Source of the DNA: Flavisolibacter sp.
Lineage (GTDB): Bacteria > Bacteroidota > Bacteroidia > Chitinophagales > Chitinophagaceae
NCBI GenBank assembly: GCA_028288675.1
Contig: JAQBNG010000082.1
Coordinates: 1-47,832, forward strand
Length of the DNA stretch: 47,832 nucleotides
Direction: 5' to 3'
Under the pieces are notes generated by a model. That model saw only the letters and a program-made list of their open reading frames with translations. It did not search any database and was not told the origin of the DNA. A program made the position numbers and the translations under genes. Positions 16,858-26,165 of the stretch are shown piece after piece (position 1 is the first letter of the stretch; the number at the start of each line of letters is the position of its first letter).

Positions 16858-16981
16858 AAAATATATTTGTGTTTTTTTGAGAAATGCCATGAGAAATCAT
16901 GGCATTTTATTTTATAAGCAGCAAAATTTTCAGCCGATTTGTCTATTTTGGGACGATTTCTTTAATTAAAATTATTTGTAC

Positions 16982-19900
16982 ATGAGAAAAATCAAAATCG
17001 TTCTGCTTATAGGATTGTTATGCACTGCACAATTCCTTTGGGCGCAGACCAGATTAATTACCGGGAAAATTACAGATGAAAGGGATGGAATGCCAATTGC
17101 AGGCGCCACCGTGACTGTAAAAAATACGAAGGTTACTACCGTTACAGATGCTAACGGAGCTTTCAATATTCAGGCTGCCGATAATGCGATATTGGTCATT
17201 AGCTATATTGGTTATGCAGGTGTGGAAGTGAATGCTTCAAGCGCTTCTGCCATACGTTTGGCCCAAGGCACAAATGCTTTGTCAGAAGTTGTAGTCGTAG
17301 GATATGGCCAAACGCTAAAACGAGAACTTACTTCCAGCGTAACAAGGGTAAAAGGAAGCGAAGTTGCCAATACGCCTGTTCCAAACTTTAACCAGGCACT
17401 ACAAGGCCGTGCTGCAGGTGTATTTGTAGAATCGAATAATGGTAAAGTCGGGGAAGGAGTAAAGGTTCGCATTCGCGGACAAGGGTCTATCAATGCTTCT
17501 AATTCACCACTTTATGTTATTGATGGAATTCCTGTAAGTACCGGAAGCTTATCCGGTAATGCCCTGGCAGATATTAATTTTAATGATGTTGAATCCTTTG
17601 AAGTTCTAAAAGATGCCGCAGCTACTGCTATTTATGGTAGCCGTGCCGCAAATGGAGTTGTTCTTATCACCACAAAAAAAGGCCGTAGCGGCCAGCCTAA
17701 ATTTACTGTAGGCTTACAATATGGAAGTAACAAGCCAACACATAAGCGTGGCTTTTTAAATGCAGCGGAATATGTTGAGTTATTAAAAGAGGCAGCTGTT
17801 AATACAGCTAAGTATCATTATAACCGTGCTGGTAATTGGCGGGGTTATGCATCTGAGCAAGCTGCCATTACAGATATGACAACATACATTGAAGGCCGCC
17901 TTACCCGTTACAGTGGAAGTAGCGACTGGCGTAAATTAGAAACGAACACAAATTGGGAAGACCTGGCTTTCCAGGATGCAAATGTTGGTGCTGTAGATGT
18001 TTCCGCTTCTGGTGGTAATGACCGTACCCGCTATTTTATTTCGGGTTCTTACAATAACCAGGATGGTATTTTATTTGGAAATAATTTCGATCGTATCTCT
18101 GGCCGTATTAATCTTGACCAGCAACTTGCTACAAAATTTAAAATAGGACTGAATTTAGCCGTATCCCGCACTAATGCAAAACGGGTAGCTGATGATAACG
18201 AGTTTTTTACCCCGATGCAAATTGTGGCCTTAGCCCCCATTACCCCGGTCAGGAATCCAATGGGTGCATTTTATAATACACCCACAACTACTTATTACAA
18301 CCCTTTAATTGAAACGGAAAATTCAGAATATAAGTCTTATACGTATAGAAATATCGGTTCTGCGTTTGGACAGTATGACTTTACAAAGAACTTGTTTTTG
18401 CGTACCGAGTTTGGTATTGACCTGAGTAGCCAGAACGACGAAGAGTTTTATGGCTCTAAAGCTTTATTAGGAAATGCTACCAATGGTTTTGGAAGAAGTA
18501 CGTGGTTACGTAACACCCGCTATACCACGAACACGTATGCGAACTTTAAAAAATCAATAAACGATATACATTCACTTGATGCTACCCTTGGTTTCGCTTT
18601 TGAAAAGGGTACCTCGCATACCACTTTTACACAAGGGGAACAATTCCCGTCAGATGATTTAAGAAGCCTTGATAATGCAGGCAAAATAACCGATGGAGGT
18701 TCTTCAATTACTGAAAATGCAATTGAATCTTTTTTCGGCCGTGTGAACTATGGCTTTAAAGGGAGATATCTTTTAGGCGTAACGGGCAGGTACGATGGCT
18801 CGTCTGTATTTGGTGTGAATAAACGATATGGCTTCTTTCCATCTGTGTCCGCTGGTTGGGTAATCAGCGAGGAGAATTTTTTAAAGAGCAGCAGTACAAT
18901 AAGCTTTTTAAAGCTAAGAGGAAGCTATGGCCAGTTAGGCAACTCCCTTGGCTTTGGCAGCTATGCAGCACAACCTGCGTATGTAGCAGGTCGTTATTCC
19001 GGTATTTCGGTTTTAGTTCCTGGCCGTTTAGGGAACAGCGATCTTACATGGGAAACCAGCGACCAGTTTGATGTAGGTTTAGAGTTTGGCTTTTTCAAAA
19101 ATCGCCTTACGGCAGAAATTGATTATTATGATAAACGTTCTGCTAAAGGAAACCGTGGTTTTATCTTCAATTTGCCGGTGCCTTTTACATCCGGTTACGG
19201 AAGCTACATTACTAACTTAGGCGAGATTCAAAACAGCGGGGTTGAATTCTCCATCAATAGTACTAATATATCAAATCGTGATTTTAGGTGGTCAACCAGC
19301 TTCAATATCGCCTACAATAAAAACAAAGTATTGAAGATCGATGGTGACCAGGATACTTTATCATTTAATGATGGCCGTTATATGAATGCATTGATTGTTG
19401 GCCAGCCTATTGGTGTCCACTACGGACAGAAATACGCTGGAGTTGATCCGCAAAACGGCGATGCTCTTTATTTTGAACAAGACGGAAAAACAACCACTGA
19501 CGACTACAATCGGGCGGGTCTTTTTGTGGTTGGCGATCCCAATGCCAAATACTTTGGCGGTATTACCAATAACTTCTCTTACAAAGGAATCGAGTTAAGC
19601 GTGCTGTTTCAAGGTGTGTTTGATTATGATATTGTAAATGGCGCCGGCGGTTTTATGAGTGCCCGTGCTGACTGGTTCGATAATCAAACACGTGACCAGT
19701 TAGGGCGTTGGAAAACAGTTGGACAACAAACTAATATTCCTGAAGCAAGACTTAACCGCTTTGGTGATTTTGCTTCCCCGGGAGTTTCTACACAGTATAT
19801 GGAAGATGGTTCGTACATCCGCTTAAAGAATATTACGCTGGCTTATAACCTTCCTGCAAAATGGCTAAGTAAAGCAAAACTTAGCTCTGCCCGTTTTTAC

Positions 19901-20056
19901 ATTACCGGTATCAACCTGGCCACCTTTACCGATTATACCGGATGGGACCCGGAAGTGAATACAGATTACAGAGCGGGAAATATTAACCAGGGTGGCGACT
20001 TTTATGCAGCACCGCAGATCAAGTCTATTGTATTTGGATTGAACATTGGCTTCTAA
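16982..20056 (+). CDS. SusC/RagA-type TonB-dependent outer-membrane transporter
   Basis: Forms the TonB-driven barrel that imports glycans or peptides presented by its SusD partner. I start it at the ATG at 16982 (1024 residues); a TTG six bases upstream is in frame but less likely. Order of domains: signal peptide (IVLLIGLLCTAQFLWAQ), CarboxypepD_reg-like domain (TGKITDERDGMPIAGATVTV, about 25-100), TonB-linked plug (ALSEVVVVGYG near 104; IRGQGSINASNSPLYVIDGI near 165; VLKDAAATAIYGSRAANGVV near 210), then a 22-strand barrel ending in an aromatic (IVFGLNIGF). susD follows after 16 bp. No glycosidase or regulator lies beside the pair, so the substrate cannot be inferred. Confidence 0.95.
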   Translation: MRKIKIVLLIGLLCTAQFLWAQTRLITGKITDERDGMPIAGATVTVKNTKVTTVTDANGAFNIQAADNAILVISYIGYAGVEVNASSASAIRLAQGTNALSEVVVVGYGQTLKRELTSSVTRVKGSEVANTPVPNFNQALQGRAAGVFVESNNGKVGEGVKVRIRGQGSINASNSPLYVIDGIPVSTGSLSGNALADINFNDVESFEVLKDAAATAIYGSRAANGVVLITTKKGRSGQPKFTVGLQYGSNKPTHKRGFLNAAEYVELLKEAAVNTAKYHYNRAGNWRGYASEQAAITDMTTYIEGRLTRYSGSSDWRKLETNTNWEDLAFQDANVGAVDVSASGGNDRTRYFISGSYNNQDGILFGNNFDRISGRINLDQQLATKFKIGLNLAVSRTNAKRVADDNEFFTPMQIVALAPITPVRNPMGAFYNTPTTTYYNPLIETENSEYKSYTYRNIGSAFGQYDFTKNLFLRTEFGIDLSSQNDEEFYGSKALLGNATNGFGRSTWLRNTRYTTNTYANFKKSINDIHSLDATLGFAFEKGTSHTTFTQGEQFPSDDLRSLDNAGKITDGGSSITENAIESFFGRVNYGFKGRYLLGVTGRYDGSSVFGVNKRYGFFPSVSAGWVISEENFLKSSSTISFLKLRGSYGQLGNSLGFGSYAAQPAYVAGRYSGISVLVPGRLGNSDLTWETSDQFDVGLEFGFFKNRLTAEIDYYDKRSAKGNRGFIFNLPVPFTSGYGSYITNLGEIQNSGVEFSINSTNISNRDFRWSTSFNIAYNKNKVLKIDGDQDTLSFNDGRYMNALIVGQPIGVHYGQKYAGVDPQNGDALYFEQDGKTTTDDYNRAGLFVVGDPNAKYFGGITNNFSYKGIELSVLFQGVFDYDIVNGAGGFMSARADWFDNQTRDQLGRWKTVGQQTNIPEARLNRFGDFASPGVSTQYMEDGSYIRLKNITLAYNLPAKWLSKAKLSSARFYITGINLATFTDYTGWDPEVNTDYRAGNINQGGDFYAAPQIKSIVFGLNIGF

Positions 20057-20072
20057 CTATAAAAAGTAAATA

Positions 20073-21452
20073 ATGAAATCAAAATATTTATCTATCGCAC
20101 TAATTGCCAGCATTGTTTTGGCTTCGTGCAAAAAAGAATTGAATTTAAAAGATCCGCAAGGCTTAGACCCGCAAACAGCATTAGCTACCGACGCTAATAT
20201 AAAACGTGTACTACAAGGTGGCTATGATGCACTTAGTTCTTCAAGTATGTATGGGGGAAACGCACAGTTGTTTGCCGACTTAGCTGCGTCTGATGGTCAG
20301 TTAAATTGGGTAGGAACTTTTAACACCTACAGAGAAGTTTGGGGTAAAAGTATTATTACAACAAATCCCATCATTCGTGATATCTGGGGTGCCGGCTACA
20401 ATGCTATAAACATTGCTAATAATGTGATAGCCAATATTGATAAAGTAGTTGCCGCTGACCAGGCCCGGGTAAAAGGCGAGGCTTTATTTATTAGAGGAGC
20501 CATGCACTTTGAGCTGGTTCGATATTTTGCCAAGGATTATACTGATGGTGACCCAAACACAAACCCGGGGATCCCGGTAATGAAACAGCCTACCAATGCC
20601 TCTGATGAAATAACAAAACCATCCAGGGCTAAAGTTGCGGAAGTGTATGCGGCAGTAATTGCGGATTTAATTGAAGCCGAAAGCTTATTGCCAACAACGA
20701 ATGGAGTATATGCAACAAAATCTGCCGCTGCTGCCATCCTCTCAAGAGCTTATTTGCAGAAGGCTGATTATACTGGTGCAAGAGATGCATCCAATAGAGC
20801 TATTACTAGCGCAACAGGTAAATCTTTACTGCCAGTTTTCATGAACAACTTCAACCAGGCAGCCAATACCGCTGAAGATATTTTTGCTATCCAGGTAAGC
20901 GACCAGGATGGAGCGAATAACTTACAATTGTTTTATTCAGTTGATATCTTCGGTGCCCGTGACGGTGACATTGAGGTGGAGCCTACTTATCTTTCTTTAT
21001 ACGAAGCAACGGATGTTAGAAGATCAAGTACAAACAACCCAGGTGCTACCACAGCTTTTAATACAGCCTTCTATGTAAAGTACAGCGCCTACCGTACAAC
21101 AAAATGGAGAGACTTATATAAGAACGTAAAAGTGATTCGTTTAGCTGAACTGTACTTAACAAGAGCTGAGGCTAACTTTAGATTAGGTACGGCACTTGGC
21201 GATACGCCATTGAATGATATCAACAGAATACGTACTCGTTCTAGCGCCACACCACTGGCGGTTCTAACTTTAAATGACTTTTACGACGAGAGGAGAAGAG
21301 AACTAGCATTTGAAGGTTTTGGTTTGCACGATGCGAAAAGGTTTAAGAAAACGATTGATGGCCTTCCCTGGAACAATAATAAATTAGTGTTCCCGATTCC
21401 ATTTAGAGAAATAAATGCCAATTCAAGCTTAACACAAAATAGCGGGTATTGA
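20073..21452 (+). CDS. SusD/RagB-type substrate-binding lipoprotein
   Basis: Surface lipoprotein that caps the SusC barrel and captures ligand. The 459-residue product has a lipoprotein signal (IALIASIVLASCKKELNL, Cys near 19), the N-terminal SusD-like helical repeats (GEALFIRGAMHFELVRYFAKDY near residue 135; AAAILSRAYLQKADYTGA near 218) and a C-terminal RagB/SusD domain with IRLAELYLTRAEANFRLG near residue 352 and RRRELAFEGFGLHDAKRF near 408. It is 16 bp behind susC and is followed by a strong terminator, so the pair is a two-gene operon. Confidence 0.95.
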   Translation: MKSKYLSIALIASIVLASCKKELNLKDPQGLDPQTALATDANIKRVLQGGYDALSSSSMYGGNAQLFADLAASDGQLNWVGTFNTYREVWGKSIITTNPIIRDIWGAGYNAINIANNVIANIDKVVAADQARVKGEALFIRGAMHFELVRYFAKDYTDGDPNTNPGIPVMKQPTNASDEITKPSRAKVAEVYAAVIADLIEAESLLPTTNGVYATKSAAAAILSRAYLQKADYTGARDASNRAITSATGKSLLPVFMNNFNQAANTAEDIFAIQVSDQDGANNLQLFYSVDIFGARDGDIEVEPTYLSLYEATDVRRSSTNNPGATTAFNTAFYVKYSAYRTTKWRDLYKNVKVIRLAELYLTRAEANFRLGTALGDTPLNDINRIRTRSSATPLAVLTLNDFYDERRRELAFEGFGLHDAKRFKKTIDGLPWNNNKLVFPIPFREINANSSLTQNSGY

Positions 21453-21478
21453 TTATTTTCAAACTTTGAATATAAAAT

Positions 21479-21516
21479 AAAAGAAAAGCTGTCATCCTGT
21501 TGACAGCTTTTCTTTT
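21479..21516 (+). terminator. Rho-independent terminator of the susC-susD operon
   Basis: AAAAGAAAAGCTGTCA (21479-21494) pairs with TGACAGCTTTTCTTTT (21501-21516) around a 6-nt loop, ending in a T-run. It begins 26 bp after the susD stop and could also act on the minus strand. Confidence 0.88.
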
Positions 21517-21593
21517 TAAGCATTGTTATTTACGAGTAGAAGCTTAGTTTAAAACAACGGCGGAACTCTCTTTTTAACATCTGCTAAAACATA

Positions 21594-21622
21594 AAAAAGG
21601 ATTTGCTTGTTGCAAATCCTTT
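21594..21622 (-). terminator. Rho-independent terminator of the M1 peptidase gene
   Basis: AAAGGATTTGC (21596-21606) and GCAAATCCTTT (21612-21622) form an 11-bp stem, with a T-run on the minus strand after it. It lies 28 bp past the M1 stop codon. Confidence 0.85.
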
Positions 21623-21649
21623 AAATTTATAATCATTCATTCAACCTAA

Positions 21650-23614
21650 CTACATCCCCGGCTTCCAGCTATTATTTTTCCTGTTTAAATCCGGTAATCT
21701 TTTATCAGGATCAAGCACCACTTCTGTAACCTTGCTGGTTGGATATACATAAAAAGTTGTTTCACCGCCACGCATCCACACTTCTACCGGCACAATAAGC
21801 GTTTGGGTTTTGCCATTGGCTTCTTTTACCAAAACCGGTACCGGCATCGCCATCTGATCCAGGTTTTGTAGTGTAATAGCAACACCCGATTCGGGCTTTG
21901 TTGCGCTTACCTGCGTTACACTTTTTACTGCTACATCCAGCTTATAATTATTCAGCACCCAGCCTCTCCAAAACCAGGCTAAGTCTTCACCGGCGGCGTT
22001 TTCCATGGTGCGAAAAAAGTCCCATGGCGTAGGATGTTTATACGCCCATGCTGCAATGTATTCCTTGAACGCTTTGTCAAAACGCTGAGGGCCTAAAACC
22101 ACATCACGCAAGGCATCCAGCATTTTTGCGGGCTTTTCGTAAGCTGCCGTACCCAAATTAAATTCCGTAATCTGATCGGCAGCAGTGAACAACGGATCCA
22201 TCTTATCGTTGAAGGTATATTTCAACATATCCTCTCCTCCAAAAAAAGAAAAGGTATTGAACTCACCTTTGTTGAATGCCTTGGTTGAAAGCCCGTTAAT
22301 AAACGTATTAAAGCCTTCATCCATCCACGCATATTTGCGCTCATTAGTGCCAACGATCATCGGGAACCAGTTATGCCCGAACTCGTGATCGGTTACACCC
22401 CACAAATCAGCACCAATAGATTGATAACTGCAAAATACAATGCCTGGATATTCCATGCCGCCAACAATACCGGCAACGTTTACAGCAACGGGATAAGAAT
22501 ATTCAAACCATTTTGAAGAGTAATGTTCTATGGAACCTTTCACCATTTCGGTGCTGCGCTGCCACCCATCTTTCTTAATGCTTTCCACCGGGTAGGCGCT
22601 CATGGCCAATGATTTTTTTCCACTCGGTAAATTAATCCTGGCAGCATCCCATACAAACGCCTTTGATGCGCCCCAGGCTATGTCGCGGGCATTTTGCATC
22701 TTAAATTTCCACGTAAGAGTACCGCTGCCTGCTGGCCTTGATTTAGCATCGCTTATTTCATCAGCTGTTCTTATCACTACTGTTTTATCGCTGCTGCGGG
22801 CTTCTGCTAAACGGCTTATTTGTGTTGAAGTCAATACCTCTTTTTCATTTTGCAATTCACCGGAACCAACTATGATTAAGTTAGCCGGAGCAGTAATAGC
22901 ATAATCAAAATCGCCATACTCTAAATAAAACTCACCCTGTCCTAAATAAGGTAAAGTGTTCCATCCCTGCTGGTCATCGTATACACACATACGTGGATAC
23001 CATTGTGCTATTTCATATATCCATCCATTTTTTGTACGCAGCCTTCCCATACGATCAGTGCCATATTCGGGAATGGTAAATTCATAACTGATAGTGAGCT
23101 TTGCTTTGTTGCCCGATGCTTTTAATGCGGTTGGCAACCATACCTGCAGGCGGGTATCGGTAACAATATATTCCGGTGTGACTTTCTTTCCATCCGCTTC
23201 TACCGAAATTGATTTGATCACTTCTCCTTGTGTAAAACCAACATTAGCAAAACGTCCGCCCGATGGTTCTGAAGCACCGCTGCTGCGGGAGTCGCTACGA
23301 AAAATATTCTGATCTACTTGCAGCCACAAATAATTCAAGGCATCGGGACTATTATTAGTGTAAGTGATTTCTACTTCGCCGGAAACTTTATGTGCGCTGG
23401 TATCCAACGTAACATTCAATTTATAATCTGCACGATTTTGCCAGTACTTGGGTCCTGGAGAGCCATTGGCTGAACGGTATTCGTTGCCACTGTTTGGATA
23501 AAACTGTAAATCGAAAAGTGCTCTTGGATTGTATTTAGATGTTGTTAATTGCGCCTGAGCAAAGGCGGCAAGCAAAAAACAATTTGCTAAAAGGGCCAGA
23601 CTTATTTTTTTCAT
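21650..23614 (-). CDS. M1 family metallopeptidase (aminopeptidase N-like), secreted
   Basis: Zinc aminopeptidase family. I start at the ATG at 23614 (654 residues), where the signal peptide [22 protein letters not shown] begins; an ATG 12 bases upstream is also in frame. The zinc motif HEFGHNWFP lies near residue 410, with the third ligand in WMDEGFNTF about 20 residues later. The exopeptidase motif GAMEN is replaced by GGMEYPG near residue 387, as in other M1 members of Bacteroidota, so aminopeptidase activity is plausible but specificity is open. A beta-sandwich N-terminal domain ([21 protein letters not shown]) precedes. Monocistronic, with its own terminator. Confidence 0.92.
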   Translation of the reverse strand: MKKISLALLANCFLLAAFAQAQLTTSKYNPRALFDLQFYPNSGNEYRSANGSPGPKYWQNRADYKLNVTLDTSAHKVSGEVEITYTNNSPDALNYLWLQVDQNIFRSDSRSSGASEPSGGRFANVGFTQGEVIKSISVEADGKKVTPEYIVTDTRLQVWLPTALKASGNKAKLTISYEFTIPEYGTDRMGRLRTKNGWIYEIAQWYPRMCVYDDQQGWNTLPYLGQGEFYLEYGDFDYAITAPANLIIVGSGELQNEKEVLTSTQISRLAEARSSDKTVVIRTADEISDAKSRPAGSGTLTWKFKMQNARDIAWGASKAFVWDAARINLPSGKKSLAMSAYPVESIKKDGWQRSTEMVKGSIEHYSSKWFEYSYPVAVNVAGIVGGMEYPGIVFCSYQSIGADLWGVTDHEFGHNWFPMIVGTNERKYAWMDEGFNTFINGLSTKAFNKGEFNTFSFFGGEDMLKYTFNDKMDPLFTAADQITEFNLGTAAYEKPAKMLDALRDVVLGPQRFDKAFKEYIAAWAYKHPTPWDFFRTMENAAGEDLAWFWRGWVLNNYKLDVAVKSVTQVSATKPESGVAITLQNLDQMAMPVPVLVKEANGKTQTLIVPVEVWMRGGETTFYVYPTSKVTEVVLDPDKRLPDLNRKNNSWKPGM

Positions 23615-23693
23615 GTGGTAATACATTCTTTAAGTGTTGAAATTAAGGTAATAACTACGACAGCGAATTGGCAGGAGATAGTATTCACTTATT

Positions 23694-24407
23694 TTAAGGA
23701 AACATTGATTCAGCAAGGGCTACGCTTTCCGTACGGCCTACATCTATCACATTACTGGTGCTATGATTGTAGCCTGCGATCTTACTGTGTGTGGCAACTG
23801 TTAGAAAAACATCAATCAGCGAGAACTTACCTGTTTGCGTTATAGCGTCAAAAACAGATGGTTCAAAAATAGCGATACCACTGTAGGCTTTCTCAACATA
23901 TTCAACTGCAGGCACGGATATTTTTTCCTTTTGCGTATCGGTATTGCGCCAGCCGCACAACCGGTTGTACTTATCAAAAAGAAGATAGCGTTGCGTTTTA
24001 CGATCAGTAACAGCAAGTGTAATAACAGCTTCTTCCTGCCGGTGAGTAGCCAGGAAATCTGCGAGATTGGCGTTCGTTAAGATATCAACATTGATAGTTA
24101 TAAAAGTTTCGTTTTGTAAGTATTGTTTAGCCTTAAGCAATCCACCACCGGTCTCCAATACTTCTTCTGTTTCATCGCTGATGATGATGTTGCTGCCCCA
24201 TCCTTTATTATCTTCTATAACCTTTATTACCTGGCCGGCAAAGTGATGCACATTCACTACTACTTCTGAGATACCATATTGCTGCAGGTACTCGATGTTT
24301 CGTTGTAAAAGTGTTTTGCCGTTTACAACAGCCAATGCTTTAGGATGCTTGTCTGTCCAGGGTTTAAAGCGGGTGCCAAGACCAGCTGCGAAGATCATTG
24401 CTTTCAT
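23694..24407 (-). CDS. Sugar-1-phosphate nucleotidyltransferase, MurU-like
   Basis: NTP-transferase enzyme. The start chosen is the ATG at 24407 (237 residues), where the conserved MKAMIFAAGLGTRFKPWT begins; the longer frame adds 21 residues encoded by a dispersed repeat. Key features: the nucleotide-binding signature GLGTRFKPWTDKHPKAL, LETGGGLLKA near residue 90, and INVDILTN with the metal-binding Asp near 110. The sequence resembles Pseudomonas MurU (MurNAc-1-phosphate uridylyltransferase) more than RfbA/GlmU. The upstream gene on the same strand is an AmgK-like kinase, and amgK-murU is the known pair for cell-wall sugar recycling, which supports the assignment. A mannose-1-phosphate guanylyltransferase remains possible. 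Confidence 0.82.
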   Translation of the reverse strand: MKAMIFAAGLGTRFKPWTDKHPKALAVVNGKTLLQRNIEYLQQYGISEVVVNVHHFAGQVIKVIEDNKGWGSNIIISDETEEVLETGGGLLKAKQYLQNETFITINVDILTNANLADFLATHRQEEAVITLAVTDRKTQRYLLFDKYNRLCGWRNTDTQKEKISVPAVEYVEKAYSGIAIFEPSVFDAITQTGKFSLIDVFLTVATHSKIAGYNHSTSNVIDVGRTESVALAESMFP

Positions 24408-24592
24408 TCCCCCTGTCCCCCTGAAGGGGAGACTTAAATTTGAACCGTCTTTATTAGTTTCATCTTGCATACCTGTAAAACAAGTTTAGTAAAAATTTAG
24501 TTAGAAGATAAAGAGCTTACTCTTTAGAACTGATTGAAAAAGTAAAGCTCATTAACCTAAGTCTTCCCTTCAGGGGGAAAGGGGGAGTATCG
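24405..24592. repeat. Inverted-repeat element CCCCCTGTCCCCCTGAAGGGG between the kinase-fusion and MurU-like genes
   Basis: The left arm at about 24408-24432 reads CCCCCTGTCCCCCTGAAGGG. The right arm, about 24563-24589, read on the minus strand gives CTCCCCCTTTCCCCCTGAAG. The centre holds a second perfect hairpin, TAAAGAG-CTTA-CTCTTTA, near 24510-24527. The arms touch the ATG of the MurU-like gene and encode the last residues (ILPLSP) and the stop codon of the kinase fusion. A third, partial copy lies inside the kinase at 25420-25452. Confidence 0.8.
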
Positions 24593-26057
24593 GATTCTTC
24601 CAGCCTTTGGCCTCTTGCTCCCGGTGGCATAATTCAATTTTTACTTTGTACTTGTTGCGAAGATGTCTTGCAAGTGCATCAGCCGAATATACACTGCGAT
24701 GCTGCCCGCCGGTGCAACCGAAGTTTACGGTTAGCGAATCGAAGCCCCGTTTAATATATTCCTCTACCGAAATGTCAACAATATCAAAAACAGAATTTAA
24801 AAAGTCCTGTATGCGGGTCTGTCGTTCTAAATATTCCATTACCGGTTTATCGCGGCCATGAATTTCCTTATACTCCGCATGCCGTCCGGGGTTATCTATT
24901 CCGCGACAATCAAATACAAATCCGCCGCCATGAATGCTGGTATCTACCGGCACGCCTTTGCGATAAGAGAATGAACAAACTTTTACTACCAATGGAGTAT
25001 TTTCATCGGCTTGCACAGGCGTAAAACGTTGGATGATTTCTTCATCAATGCAAAGGCTCAATACCTTTTTAAATCCAGGTACCGATATTCCTATGCTATT
25101 GTTATCAAGAAAAGATTTCAGGTTTCTGAGTGCCTGCGGTATACTTGTAAGAAAATGCGCTTTACGCTCAAATAACCCGCGAAAACCATACGCCCCTAAT
25201 ACCTGCAGTAACCGTATCAAAACATAGCCATTGTATTGGCTTTTGAAAATATCACGGTCAATTTTATTATCAATGATAGTTTCAAAAGAATTCATGTATT
25301 CTTCCAGTAATCCTTCTTTCCACTCATCCGGCAGGTTGGCACGTGCCTGCCACAACATGCTGGCTACATCGTATTGCGGGGCACCTTTCATGCCACCCTG
25401 GTAATCTATAAAATTAACAGCATCCCCCTGCCCCCCTTCCAATGGGGAAACTAAAATATTCCGGCTTTGAAAATCGCGAAACATAAAATATTTGTACTCC
25501 GTATGCGTCAGGTACGAGCTAAGAGCATCAAAATCCTCCCCTAAGGCCTGCTTGTCGTAGGGCTTTTGCAGTGCATCTAAAAAATAATACTTGAAATAGA
25601 ACAAGTCAGCTTTGATAGCCTGGCGGCCAAACTCCTTGTTGGTTAAGCATTTTTCGTAATCCAATCCATCATCACCCAGCACCTGCAGCTTTGCTAACTG
25701 GTATAAGCTTTCCTTAAACAACTGGTATACTTCGGGCACAAAACCTTTTTCTTCTAAAATACTCATGAGCGATACATCGCCCAGGTCCTGCTGCAGGTAA
25801 ACGGTTTTATCGTCACTTACCGCAACCACTTCGGGTACCTGCAAACCTTTTTTATAAAACTGCTCCGAGAAATAAATGAAGCTATCGTTTTCAGGTATGT
25901 TTAATCCATGCGTACCAATAACCGTAGTTCCATCATTGTCATGTAAACGAAAGTATCTTCTGTCGCTGCCCGACTGTGGCAATACATCTACCAGCGCCGG
26001 CTCTCTCCCACTCCAGCTTTTATACAATTCCGATACGGCGTTTACTAATTCCTGCAT
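24570..26057 (-). CDS. AmgK-like sugar kinase (APH fold) fused to a RapZ C-terminal domain
   Basis: The 495-residue two-domain protein has an aminoglycoside-phosphotransferase-fold kinase at residues about 1-330: SGSDRRYFR nucleotide loop near 29, catalytic loop MFRDFQSRN near 191 (F for the usual H), and FIDYQGGMKG metal site near 214, most like the AmgK/anomeric MurNAc-GlcNAc kinases. Residues about 355-485 match the RapZ C-terminal domain: VKVCSFSYRKGVPVD, FVFDCRGIDNPGR, GRDKPVMEYLERQT and NFGCTGGQHRSVYSA near 455. In E. coli this domain binds glucosamine-6-phosphate and regulatory RNA; the RapZ N-terminal ATPase half is absent here. A 12-residue repeat-derived insertion (residues about 202-213) separates the two catalytic motifs. 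The MurU-like gene follows. Fusion role: inferred, cell-wall sugar recycling with product sensing. Confidence 0.88.
   Translation of the reverse strand: MQELVNAVSELYKSWSGREPALVDVLPQSGSDRRYFRLHDNDGTTVIGTHGLNIPENDSFIYFSEQFYKKGLQVPEVVAVSDDKTVYLQQDLGDVSLMSILEEKGFVPEVYQLFKESLYQLAKLQVLGDDGLDYEKCLTNKEFGRQAIKADLFYFKYYFLDALQKPYDKQALGEDFDALSSYLTHTEYKYFMFRDFQSRNILVSPLEGGQGDAVNFIDYQGGMKGAPQYDVASMLWQARANLPDEWKEGLLEEYMNSFETIIDNKIDRDIFKSQYNGYVLIRLLQVLGAYGFRGLFERKAHFLTSIPQALRNLKSFLDNNSIGISVPGFKKVLSLCIDEEIIQRFTPVQADENTPLVVKVCSFSYRKGVPVDTSIHGGGFVFDCRGIDNPGRHAEYKEIHGRDKPVMEYLERQTRIQDFLNSVFDIVDISVEEYIKRGFDSLTVNFGCTGGQHRSVYSADALARHLRNKYKVKIELCHREQEAKGWKNPILPLSP
25420..25452 (-). repeat. CCCCCTG-family repeat copy inserted in the kinase coding sequence
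   Basis: The plus strand reads TCCCCCTGCCCCCCTTCCAA followed by TGGGGAAACT, matching the arms of the element at 24405-24592. It is translated as SPLEGGQGDAVN between NILV and FIDYQGG of the kinase, where relatives have only a few residues. Confidence 0.7.
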
Positions 26058-26061
26058 GGCG

Positions 26062-26069
26062 CAAATGTA
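26062..26069 (-). promoter_or_regulatory. Candidate -7 element of the kinase-RapZ fusion gene
   Basis: The minus strand reads TACATTTG, an exact TAnnTTTG match. It ends 4 bp before the ATG at 26057, so transcription would start at or next to the start codon, predicting a leaderless or nearly leaderless mRNA. No clear -33 element was seen. Confidence 0.4.
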
Positions 26070-26104
26070 GGGTGGTTACCTCATTCGTTTCACCATCTTA
26101 CCCA

Positions 26105-26132
26105 AACAAAAAACGGGGCATAAAGCCCCGTT
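26105..26132 (-). terminator. Rho-independent terminator of the 754-residue T9SS protein gene
   Basis: AACGGGGC (26112-26119) pairs with GCCCCGTT (26125-26132) around ATAAA. On the minus strand a T-run follows. It lies 34 bp past the stop codon of the gene at 26166. Confidence 0.88.
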
Positions 26133-26165
26133 CTTTGTTAGAAAATTTTAACCCTATATCGAGGC

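Noticed and set aside
16976-16981. TTG at 16976 as the SusC start
   Set aside because: The ATG two codons later gives a standard signal peptide start and TTG starts are rare.
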